Origin: an uncultured Gemmatimonadota bacterium
GTDB taxonomy: Bacteria > Gemmatimonadota > Gemmatimonadetes > Gemmatimonadales > Gemmatimonadaceae
Length of the DNA stretch: 7,803 bases
Reading direction: 5' to 3'
Assembly: GCA_946478895.1 (NCBI GenBank)
Contig: CAMLDY010000113.1
Span: 1-7,803 of the forward strand
In this document: positions 1 to 5,704 of the stretch, one piece after another
Layout: each line of letters starts with the position of its first letter
How positions within the stretch are numbered: the stretch's first letter is position 1
Position numbers and translations under genes: made by a program
The notes under the pieces: model-generated
Databases searched by the model: none
Seen by the model: the letters and a program-made list of their open reading frames with translations, nothing else
Told to the model about the DNA's origin: nothing

Positions 1-284
1 AGCGCGTTCGCCGCGCAGGTCGCCTCCTTCATGCGCACGGCAGCGAGCTGCGGCCCAGCGGGAATGTGCGCGTAATCGCGGATTCCTTTCGCGCCGTCGG
101 TAGCTATGACGAGATGGGTCTCGCGTCCCTCTCGATTGAGACGCGAAAGGAGTGGCCCGATGACGCGCTCGTCATCGGGATGGGCAAACACGGCGAGGAT
201 TGGTCCTTTCGCCTGAGCGGGCGCCACGTGCGGAACCGCCGTGGCCAGCGCCAGGGCGATGAGGGCAGATGTGTATGTTCGCAT
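1..284 (-). CDS. Secreted PIG-L/LmbE-type zinc deacetylase, N-terminal part (partial at left edge)
   Basis: Read on the minus strand from ATG at 284, this gives 94 codons and then leaves the window, so only the N-terminus is seen. Residues 1 to about 24 form a short charged start, a hydrophobic core and an AxA-like end (APAQA), a probable export signal. The HPDDE motif at residues 35-39 is the hallmark of the PIG-L family: the His and second Asp bind zinc and the first Asp is the usual general base. LVIATDGAKG at 58-67 matches the strand and loop that follow in this family, and RMKEA at 84-88 fits the conserved Arg-x-x-Glu helix. Family members deacetylate N-acetylglucosamine-type amides; the substrate here cannot be told. 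An in-frame ATG at 293 is possible, but it overlaps a -10-like TACAAT. The gene is divergent from the methyltransferase-like gene starting at 346. Confidence 0.88.
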   Translation of the reverse strand, partial: MRTYTSALIALALATAVPHVAPAQAKGPILAVFAHPDDERVIGPLLSRLNREGRETHLVIATDGAKGIRDYAHIPAGPQLAAVRMKEATCAANA

Positions 285-300
285 GCTATACATTGTAACC
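285..300 (-). promoter_or_regulatory. Possible promoter -10 element and leaderless start of the deacetylase gene
   Basis: On the minus strand the bases at 297-292 read TACAAT, one mismatch from the TATAAT -10 consensus. Transcription starting about 7 bases downstream would begin near 285, directly at the ATG at 284. No Shine-Dalgarno sequence is visible before that ATG, which fits a leaderless transcript. I see no convincing -35 box at the right distance, so this is tentative. Confidence 0.35.
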
Positions 301-331
301 CGAACACCGCGTGCGCGAGACCGCTGCTCCC

Positions 332-337
332 AAGGGA
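332..337 (+). promoter_or_regulatory. Ribosome binding site deciding the ICMT-like start
   Basis: AAGGGA sits 8 bases before ATG 346. It selects this start over the in-frame upstream codons from 241, which would overlap the divergent deacetylase gene and add a non-hydrophobic, Arg-rich leader. Confidence 0.6.
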
Positions 338-345
338 TTCCCCCG

Positions 346-936
346 ATGATCTCACCATTCAATGCTGCGGCAGCGATCTGGCTGATCTGGGTGGTGGGCT
401 GGTGGCTCGGCGCATTAAGAACGGCGAAGAACGTCAGCCGCGAATCCCCCGGATCTCAGCTCAGTTACACCATCTTCAACTGGATCGGCGCGGCACTTCT
501 TTTCTTCACGCCGATCCGCGGTGGAATTTTCACGCACGCGCTGTATGCGCCTTTCCAACTTGTCGCGTGGATCGGAGTCATCTTCGTCGCGACCGGGCTG
601 GTCTACGCCGTCTGGGCACGCCTCCACCTCGGCCGACTGTGGAGCGCGGTCGTGACGGTGAAGGCAGAGCACCGGATCGTCAGGACCGGTCCCTATACGA
701 TCACTCGTCATCCGATCTACACGGGAATGCTGCTGGCAGTGGTTGGAACCGTCGTCGCGCGCAATACGGTCGCCGCGTTGATCGGCGGCGCGTTGATCGC
801 GACCGGACTGGTGCTCAAGGTGCGGCGCGAAGAGCGGATGTTGCTCGACCACTTCGGTGCCGACTATCAGGCATACCAGCAGGAGGTGCCGCGACTCGTG
901 CCGCGGCCGTGGCACCGCCGAACGGAGAACGTATAG
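346..936 (+). CDS. Isoprenylcysteine carboxylmethyltransferase-family (ICMT/PEMT-like) membrane protein
   Basis: A 196-residue integral membrane protein. ATG 346 is chosen over upstream starts because AAGGGA (332-337) lies 8 bases before it and because residues 1-20 form the first hydrophobic segment. Hydrophobic segments follow near 43-56, 67-90 and 125-156. The family signature RTGPYTITRHPIYTG occupies residues 113-127; this Gly-Pro-Tyr...Arg-His-Pro-x-Tyr pattern forms the S-adenosylmethionine-binding part of ICMT and phospholipid methyltransferase-like proteins. REERML at 161-166 and the DYQAYQQEVPRLVP tail at 173-186 are also typical. Bacterial members are mostly uncharacterised: methylation of a small molecule, lipid or protein carboxylate is likely, but the acceptor is unknown. 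The gene stands alone, divergent from the deacetylase and followed by the repeat region. Confidence 0.88.
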   Translation: MISPFNAAAAIWLIWVVGWWLGALRTAKNVSRESPGSQLSYTIFNWIGAALLFFTPIRGGIFTHALYAPFQLVAWIGVIFVATGLVYAVWARLHLGRLWSAVVTVKAEHRIVRTGPYTITRHPIYTGMLLAVVGTVVARNTVAALIGGALIATGLVLKVRREERMLLDHFGADYQAYQQEVPRLVPRPWHRRTENV

Positions 937-973
937 GTCGCGATTTGTGATGGCACGACGCGGCGGATGCTGA

Positions 974-1111
974 GCAAAAGAAGACTACCGGCGGGCGGGG
1001 GGGCGGGCCGGCCCGCGGCCATGGGCTGAATCTTAAGTATCACTGAAGACTACCAGTTAGGAGCGGCGTGCGGAGCGGCTGGCGGCGCCGAGCACGGGCT
1101 GGATGAACAGC
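974..1111 (+). repeat. Left arm of the inverted repeat
   Basis: This arm contains GAAGACTACC at 980-989 and again at 1045-1054, 65 bases apart. Between them lie a G-rich run, a perfect 14-base palindrome GCGGGCCGGCCCGC (1003-1016) and a small CTTAAG palindrome (1032-1037). The second 10-mer is followed by AGTTA, against AGCTA in the other arm. Confidence 0.8.
993..1007 (+). other. G-quadruplex motif with one-base loops
   Basis: The 15 bases read GGG C GGG G GGG C GGG: four G3 tracts separated by single bases, which is the pattern expected to form a very stable parallel quadruplex. It lies in the left arm of the inverted repeat. The matching place in the right arm has only shorter G tracts, so the motif is not shared by the two arms. 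Confidence 0.6.
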
Positions 1112-1128
1112 GTGGCTTGGCTCCGAGT

Positions 1129-1267
1129 GCTGTTTCAAAAAAGAAGCTCGGAGCCGCCCGCTGCTCCGCCCATCGCTATTAGCTGGTAGTCTTCCTTGAT
1201 ATTTCGGAAATGAGCCCCGAGCCTCGAGCCGGCCAGCCCACCGCCGCCCGCCGGTAGTCTTCTTTGC
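1129..1267 (-). repeat. Right arm of the inverted repeat
   Basis: Read on the minus strand, this arm has GAAGACTACC at 1262-1253 and 1194-1185, 68 bases apart, mirroring the left arm. Between them, at the place where the left arm has CTTAAG, lies the odd palindrome ATTTCGGAAAT (1201-1211). Near the centre, CTCGGAG (1147-1153) can pair with CTCCGAG (1121-1127). An A6 run spans 1137-1142. Confidence 0.8.
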
Positions 1268-1345
1268 AGTTGCTTGCGGCCCGTAGTGTCTTCCCCGCCT
1301 TGCCTCTCGCGCGCATCCTTTGCAGCGTTGCACTCCCACTGTTGT

Positions 1346-1351
1346 AAGGAG
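1346..1351 (+). promoter_or_regulatory. Ribosome binding site of the DUF1080 gene
   Basis: AAGGAG lies 5 bases before ATG 1357 and only 2 bases before an in-frame TTG at 1354. The spacing favours the ATG as start. Confidence 0.7.
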
Positions 1352-1356
1352 CCTTG

Positions 1357-2298
1357 ATGCTGCGAATCGCGACCCTCACGCTGGTGGCGCTGCTGCCGGC
1401 GGCCGCCGCCGTTAACCCCACGACTGCCGGCCCCCCCGATCAAAGAATGCTCGGCCGATGGGATATCACCATCACCACTCCTACCGGCCCGCAACCATCC
1501 TGGCTCGAGATCGAAGAGTCGGGGCGCGACGCGCTCGTCGGACGCTTCGTCGGGATCGTCGGCAGCGCGCGGCCGGTCTCTGAAGTCGCGGTCAAAGGTG
1601 ACTCGCTCAGCTTCACCATCCCGCACCAGTGGGAAGACGGCGACGGCTCTCTCACCGTGAGAGGAATCGTGCGAGGCGCGGGCCTCGAGGGAACGATGAC
1701 TTTCCCCGACGGCAAAACTTTTTCGTGGACAGGAGTCCGCGCGCCGAGCATGGTCCGTCACGGAACTCCATCGTGGGGCACGCCCATCCATTTGCTCCAC
1801 GCCAACGACCTCGGTGGATGGCATCCGAGCGGATCGCCGAATCAGTGGGTGGTGAAGAATGGCATTCTTTCCAGTCCACATTCTGGAACCAATCTCGTCA
1901 CCGACCGGACCTTCGGCGATTTCAAGCTCCACGTCGAGTTCCGCTATCCCAAGGAGAGCAACAGCGGCGTGTACCTGCGCGGCCGCCACGAAGTCCAGAT
2001 CCAGGATGACTACGGCAATCCGCCCGCCAACGATCGCTTCAGCGGCATCTACGGATTCATCTCGCCGAGCGTGATCGCGGCGAAGCCGGCGGGCGAGTGG
2101 GAGACGTACGACATCACGCTGATCGGACGGATGGTAACGGTGGTCGCGAACGGCACCCGGGTGATCTGCAATCAGGAGATTCCGGGAATCACCGGCGGCG
2201 CGCTCGACAGCAACGAAGGCGCGCCGGGCCCGATTTTCCTGCAGGGTGATCACGGTCCCGTCGAGTACCGCAACATCGTCATCACCCCGGCGAGGTAG
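1357..2298 (+). CDS. Exported DUF1080 protein (3-keto-disaccharide hydrolase-like domain)
   Basis: A 313-residue protein. Residues 1 to about 18 are a signal peptide (hydrophobic core ending AAAA). Residues 31-128 form a beta-rich region (LGRWDITI, then LVGRFVGIVG, then a FPDGKTFSWTGVR end) that looks like a small lipocalin-like or other beta domain. Residues 144-312 carry the DUF1080 domain (PF06439): LLHANDLGGWH (147-156), NLVTDRTFGDFKLHVEFRYP (179-198), SNSGVYLRGRHEVQIQD (201-217), GEWETYDITLIGR (246-258), GPIFLQGDHG (291-300) and a closing YRNIVITPA. The fold is concanavalin-like. Some relatives act on 3-keto-glycosides, and the family is named accordingly, but substrates are untested for most. 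It probably acts in the periplasm or outside the cell. The stop lies inside the start of the next gene, a 53-base overlap with the FAD oxidoreductase. Confidence 0.9.
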   Translation: MLRIATLTLVALLPAAAAVNPTTAGPPDQRMLGRWDITITTPTGPQPSWLEIEESGRDALVGRFVGIVGSARPVSEVAVKGDSLSFTIPHQWEDGDGSLTVRGIVRGAGLEGTMTFPDGKTFSWTGVRAPSMVRHGTPSWGTPIHLLHANDLGGWHPSGSPNQWVVKNGILSSPHSGTNLVTDRTFGDFKLHVEFRYPKESNSGVYLRGRHEVQIQDDYGNPPANDRFSGIYGFISPSVIAAKPAGEWETYDITLIGRMVTVVANGTRVICNQEIPGITGGALDSNEGAPGPIFLQGDHGPVEYRNIVITPAR

Positions 2299-3799
2299 CG
2301 GTATCCAAAACTCCCGGATCGAGCCGGGCGATCCGCGTTATCAGGCCGTCGTCGACAAGCAGTTCAACAAGCGCTTCGTCGCGCGGCCTGATTACGTGCG
2401 GCTGGCGACCTCGAGCGACGACGTCGTATCGGCGCTGAACGATGCTGTCGCGGAAAACCGACGTGTCGTAGCGACATCGGGTGGGCACTGCCTCGAGGGA
2501 TTCGTTTCAGACCCGGACGTTCGCGTCATCATCGACATTTCGCCGATGAAGCGCATTTACTACGATCAGTCTATGAACGCGATCGCCGTAGAAGCCGGCG
2601 CGACCGTCGGCGAGACTTTTCGCGCGCTGTTCGAGAGCTGGGGCGTGGTCGTCCCACTCGGCGAGTATCCCGGAATCGGGATGGGTGGCCACGTCGTCGG
2701 CGGCGCGTTCGGGTTTCTCTGCCGCCAGTTTGGTCTCGCGTGTGATTATCTGCACGCGGTCGAAGTCGTGACCGTGAACGAGGCCGGACACGCAGAGATC
2801 GTTGTCGCGAGCCGCGACGCGTCGGATCCGAATCGGGAGCTGTGGTGGGCGCACACCGGTGGTGGCGGGGGCAACTTCGGGATCGTCACGCGGTACTGGT
2901 TTCGCTCGCCCGACGCGCGCGGTGCTGATCCCGCGAAGCTCCTTCCGCGAGCACCGGAATCGATCACGACGCTTCGGGCCGAGTGGGACTGGAGCGACGT
3001 CGATGAAGCGACATTCGGGCGACTGCTCAAGAACCACGGCGCCTGGAGCGAGCGCAACAGCGATGCAGCATCGCCGAACGCGTCGCTATGGAGTCTGCTG
3101 ATGGTGCAGCGGCAACAGGCCGGCAGCATCGTCATCCGCTGCCTGAGCACCGAAGGCGCGCTCGCCGGCGGGCAAATCGACGACTACGTAGGCGCACTCA
3201 GCGAAGGCATAACGCTGCCGCGCAATCGGCAGCTGACGAAGATGTCGTGGCTCGACTTCGCCTTGAATCCTTTTCCAGATCTGTTCGCCTTTCCGCCCGG
3301 CGGCGTCAACACCAAGGGTAAGGATGCGATGCTGAAGAAGCGACTCACTGACCGGCAGATCATGACGGCGCACCGCTACATGACGCGCGAAGATTATGAC
3401 GTGATGGGCGGTGCGTTTGGGCTCGCGACCTACGGGGCGCGTGTCAATACGGTCGCGTCCGACGCGACGGCATCGGCGCAGCGCGATTCCATTTTCGACA
3501 TCGCGTGCGTCGTCGGGTGGGTGGGCAGCGCCGACACCGAAACGAGTCTGGCATGGGTGCGTTCCTTTTATCGAGATCTCTTTGCCGACACTGGAGGCGT
3601 ACCAGTGCCGGGCGAGCGCTACGATGGCTGCCTGATCAATCACCCTGACGTGGACCTGACCGATCCGGCGCTGAACACTTCCGGCGTGCCGTGGTACGCT
3701 CTGTACTACAAGCAGAACTATCCGCGACTGCAGCGCGTGAAGGCGCGCTGGGATCCGCGCAATATTTTTCATCATCCGCTTTCGATTCAGGCTCAATAG
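2246..3799 (+). CDS. FAD-linked oxidoreductase, berberine-bridge-enzyme (BBE) type
   Basis: A 517-residue frame. Homology to the family begins near residue 25 (IEPGDPRY). The FAD-binding PCMH-type domain covers about 45-220. SGGHC (78-82) supplies His81, the usual covalent FAD attachment site. GMGGHVVGGAFG (145-156) and WWAHTGGGGGNFGIVTRYWF (200-219) are conserved flavin-binding segments. The C-terminal BBE segment is YYKQNYPRLQRVK followed by WDPRNIFHHPLS (about 488-513). Where bicovalent members have a second, cysteine FAD link (before VGVGGH), this protein has YPGI, so FAD is probably attached only through His81. Relatives oxidise sugars, alkaloids and other alcohols with oxygen; the substrate is unknown. 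GTG 2246 is the only standard start before the domain, lies inside DUF1080 and lacks a ribosome site, so the true start is uncertain. No signal peptide is seen. Confidence 0.85.
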   Translation: MITVPSSTATSSSPRRGSGIQNSRIEPGDPRYQAVVDKQFNKRFVARPDYVRLATSSDDVVSALNDAVAENRRVVATSGGHCLEGFVSDPDVRVIIDISPMKRIYYDQSMNAIAVEAGATVGETFRALFESWGVVVPLGEYPGIGMGGHVVGGAFGFLCRQFGLACDYLHAVEVVTVNEAGHAEIVVASRDASDPNRELWWAHTGGGGGNFGIVTRYWFRSPDARGADPAKLLPRAPESITTLRAEWDWSDVDEATFGRLLKNHGAWSERNSDAASPNASLWSLLMVQRQQAGSIVIRCLSTEGALAGGQIDDYVGALSEGITLPRNRQLTKMSWLDFALNPFPDLFAFPPGGVNTKGKDAMLKKRLTDRQIMTAHRYMTREDYDVMGGAFGLATYGARVNTVASDATASAQRDSIFDIACVVGWVGSADTETSLAWVRSFYRDLFADTGGVPVPGERYDGCLINHPDVDLTDPALNTSGVPWYALYYKQNYPRLQRVKARWDPRNIFHHPLSIQAQ

Positions 3800-3807
3800 C
3801 ACTCGTC

Positions 3808-4896
3808 ATGGACCTCGCCGTCAATCCTCCCGTGCTGCCGATGCTCGCCAAGCGCGTTGGCGAGCTTCCGCCAGGTGACACGTGGATCTTCGAGCCCAAG
3901 TGGGACGGCTTTCGCACGCTCGTATTTCGCGACGGCGACGAGGTATTCATCCAGAGCCGCGACGAGCGGCCGCTCAATCGTTATTTCCCCGAGCTGGTCG
4001 AGCCGCTCAAGGCGCAGCTCCCGAAGCGATGTGTGCTCGACGGCGAGATCGTCATCGTCGGCGACAGCGGGCTCGAGTTCGACACTCTACAGCTGCGATT
4101 GCACCCCGCCGAGTCGCGGGTGAAGAAGCTCGCCGCGGAGACGCCGGCGTCGATCGTGTTCTTCGATTTGCTGTGCGAGGGGAAGAAGAGCTTCTGTGAG
4201 ATTCCTTTCGCGGAGCGTCGCGAAAGACTCGAGAGCGTGTTGTCGGGAGTAAAGCCGCCGCTTCACATCACGCCCGCCACGCGCGACCGCGCGCTCGCTA
4301 CGGACTGGTTCAAGCGGTTCGAAGGTGCCGGCCTCGATGGGGTGATCGCGAAGTCGGTCGATGGAACTTACGAGCCCAACAAGCGCACCATGCTCAAGGT
4401 GAAGCACGAGCGCGATTGCGACTGCGTCGTCGCCGGATTCCGCTGGCACAAGACCGGCGGCAAAACGAAGGTCGGTTCCCTGCTGCTCGGACTTTACGAC
4501 GACGCGGGCAATCTCGAGCACGTCGGCGTGTGCGCGAGCTTCACCGACGCGAAGCGAAAGGAGCTGGTGAAGTTTCTCGAGCCGTATCGCAAAAACGCCC
4601 TCGCCAACCATCCGTGGCGTGACTGGGCCGAGGCGGATGCAGGTTCGGACGCCCAACCGCACCGGATGCCCGGGGGGCAGAGCCGGTGGAGCGCGGGAAA
4701 GGATCTCTCATGGGAGCCCCTCAGGCCCGAGCTCGTGGTCGAGGTCGCGTACGATCACATGCAGGGCGATCGTTTTCGGCACACCGCTCAGTTTCGCCGT
4801 TGGCGCACCGACAAGCGGCCGCGCGACTGCACGTACGACCAGCTCGAGGTCGTGCCACCGCACGAGCTCGCGGCGATTTTCGCGACTGGTCGATAG
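3808..4896 (+). CDS. ligC: ATP-dependent DNA ligase, stand-alone LigC type
   Basis: A 362-residue protein, the usual size of LigC ligases. It seals nicks through an AMP-lysine intermediate. The motifs are all visible: I, EPKWDGFR (29-36), with Lys31 as the adenylated residue; Ia, SRDERPLNRYFPEL (50-63); III, LDGEIV (77-82); IIIa, FFDLL (118-122); IV, LDGVIAK (176-182), with Asp where many ligases have Glu; V, MLKVK (195-199). The oligonucleotide-binding domain follows, about 203-362, with RFRHTAQFRRWRTDKRP (322-338) like motif VI of LigC and LigD. There is no polymerase or nuclease domain, so it is not full LigD. ATG 3808 follows the oxidoreductase stop by 8 bases and starts right at the PPVLPMLA opening of the family; no good Shine-Dalgarno is seen, suggesting translation coupled to the gene before. 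LigC is associated with repair and backup end joining; no Ku gene is in view. Confidence 0.92.
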   Translation: MDLAVNPPVLPMLAKRVGELPPGDTWIFEPKWDGFRTLVFRDGDEVFIQSRDERPLNRYFPELVEPLKAQLPKRCVLDGEIVIVGDSGLEFDTLQLRLHPAESRVKKLAAETPASIVFFDLLCEGKKSFCEIPFAERRERLESVLSGVKPPLHITPATRDRALATDWFKRFEGAGLDGVIAKSVDGTYEPNKRTMLKVKHERDCDCVVAGFRWHKTGGKTKVGSLLLGLYDDAGNLEHVGVCASFTDAKRKELVKFLEPYRKNALANHPWRDWAEADAGSDAQPHRMPGGQSRWSAGKDLSWEPLRPELVVEVAYDHMQGDRFRHTAQFRRWRTDKRPRDCTYDQLEVVPPHELAAIFATGR

Positions 4897-4899
4897 CGC

Positions 4900-5607
4900 T
4901 TACTTGCCGGCCAGCATCGCCCTTGTCACAGTCGTCGTACCGTCCGGATTCTTCGTTGCGACGATCACGACCTGATCACCGACGGCAAGCTTCTTCGACA
5001 CCGCCTTGAGCTCCGTCACCGGAGTGTTCGGCGGCACCGTCACTGTTTGCGAGCCGCCTGCATACTGAACGACGAGAGTCGAGCCGCTCGAGCTCGCGAC
5101 ATTGCCGTTTGACATCCGCGACGGCGCCGCCGTGCCGTTGGTCATCCGTGACTGGGTGACAGCACCGTTGGTCATGCGATTCGCCGATCCACCGCTCGCG
5201 GTCTGGGGTAACATCCGGCTGCCTTCGCCGAGTCCGCGCAGCTCCTCCGGAAAAATGTGGATCTCGGTCGCACGCTCGGAGCCGTCGGGCTGTTTGACCG
5301 TCGTGACGCCGATGAAGACGTTGTCCTTGACGTCGCTCAGCTTGGCCGGCGCGCGCTCGTAAACCTTGTACGGCCCGGACACCGCGGTCGCGACATTGCC
5401 CTGCGCGGTCGCGATCACCAGTTTGGTCGCTGAAACGGTGTCGACCGTACCGCGTATCATCGTCGTGTCGGAGCTGCGCGTCGCCGCCGAATCGGTAGCG
5501 GAGCTGTCGGATTGTGCGTACTCGGAGCCCTTGCTGCACGCGACGAGAGAAATCACCACAAAAGTGAAAGCGACAAGTCGCTGGCAGCACGTGCGGGTGT
5601 TGATCAT
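4900..5607 (-). CDS. Lipoprotein with two DUF5666-like beta modules and a decapeptide repeat
   Basis: A 235-residue protein starting at ATG 5607, with GAGG (5616-5613) 5 bases upstream. LVAC at residues 21-24 is a lipobox with Cys24 as lipidation site; the following Ser fits outer-membrane sorting. A Ser/Thr/Asp-rich linker (25-48) leads to a first beta module (about 50-125), containing a QPDGSERATEIHIFPEELRG stretch (106-125). Three tandem ten-residue repeats follow: NRMTNGAVTQ, SRMTNGTAAP and SRMSNGNVAS (143-172). A second, similar module comes at 175-233 (VTVPPNTPV, then GDQVVIVATKNPDGTTTVTR). From memory, related proteobacterial proteins share the HIFPE...RGxGEG and MTN segments and are sometimes mislabelled metal ABC transporter permeases; this one has no transporter features. 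The function is unknown. The gene converges on the ligase with a 3-base gap, leaving no room for a separate terminator. Confidence 0.82.
   Translation of the reverse strand: MINTRTCCQRLVAFTFVVISLVACSKGSEYAQSDSSATDSAATRSSDTTMIRGTVDTVSATKLVIATAQGNVATAVSGPYKVYERAPAKLSDVKDNVFIGVTTVKQPDGSERATEIHIFPEELRGLGEGSRMLPQTASGGSANRMTNGAVTQSRMTNGTAAPSRMSNGNVASSSGSTLVVQYAGGSQTVTVPPNTPVTELKAVSKKLAVGDQVVIVATKNPDGTTTVTRAMLAGK
5092..5181 (-). repeat. Three tandem 30-base (10-residue) coding repeats in the lipoprotein
   Basis: Residues 143-152, 153-162 and 163-172 share the core RM(T/S)NG at the same place in each ten-residue unit. The DNA shows matching CCGTTGGTCAT(C/G)CG-like repeats on the plus strand, so the units probably arose by duplication. 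They sit in the linker between the two beta modules. Confidence 0.75.
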
Positions 5608-5654
5608 GGAAGCCTCAGTCGGGAGAATTCGTCACGTGCATTCGGACCGCGAGA

Positions 5655-5667
5655 TCCGCGCCGCGGA
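5655..5667. promoter_or_regulatory. Short perfect inverted repeat in a divergent promoter region
   Basis: TCCGCG (5655-5660) and CGCGGA (5662-5667) flank one base, midway between the divergent starts of the lipoprotein (5607) and proline dehydrogenase (5705). The 97-base gap must hold promoters for one or both genes, but I cannot pick clear -35/-10 boxes. An operator is possible; in GC-rich DNA such a short palindrome may be chance. Confidence 0.25.
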
Positions 5668-5704
5668 ACTCAGCAGCAGCGCCTAACCGACATCGGACAC
5701 TCTG

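Larger units (their letters stand above)
974..1267. repeat. Long imperfect inverted repeat filling the 937-1356 intergenic gap
   Basis: The left arm (974-1111) and the reverse complement of the right arm (1129-1267) align almost without gaps. The outer block (974-998 against 1267-1244) differs by a single A. A more diverged GC-rich stretch follows, then a 14/15 match (1045-1059 against 1194-1180), then a block matching at 26 of 34 positions that ends in CCGAGC (1088-1093 against 1151-1146). The match closes at GAACAGC (1105-1111) facing GCTGTTTC (1129-1136). The centre is near 1120. Some differences would be G-U pairs in RNA. There is no transposase and no clear target-site duplication. It could be two inverted copies of a dispersed repeat, a MITE-like non-autonomous element, or a large RNA hairpin. 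The overlapping open frames look like accidental products of GC-rich sequence. Confidence 0.85.

Noticed and set aside
66..950. A 294-codon plus-strand open frame across the deacetylase and the ICMT-like gene
   Set aside because: It is antisense to the HPDDE-bearing deacetylase and out of frame with the methyltransferase-like protein, both of which have clear family motifs.
1137..1167. Possible minus-strand intrinsic terminator: GGAGC/GCTCC stem followed by a T-rich run
   Set aside because: The stem is 5 bp and separated from the T run by 4 bases, no minus-strand gene lies upstream of it, and the same bases take part in the long inverted repeat.
974..1267. Reading the repeat as a CRISPR array
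   Set aside because: The units are inverted rather than direct, few, without equal unique spacers, and no cas gene is present.
1040..1339. A 99-codon minus-strand open frame across the intergenic gap
   Set aside because: It covers the inverted repeat, is basic and low in complexity, has no ribosome site or family likeness, and is explained by GC-rich sequence lacking stop codons.
1320..1347. TTGCAG and TTGTAA as a promoter for DUF1080
   Set aside because: The -10 candidate overlaps the Shine-Dalgarno, so transcription would start at about the start codon and remove the ribosome site.
1135..2253. A 372-codon minus-strand open frame opposite DUF1080
   Set aside because: The plus-strand DUF1080 protein has clear domain motifs throughout; the antisense frame is an Arg/Asp/Ala-rich shadow without recognisable motifs.
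5633..5638. CACGTG palindrome in the divergent gap
   Set aside because: Six-base palindromes are common by chance and nothing else supports a regulator site.
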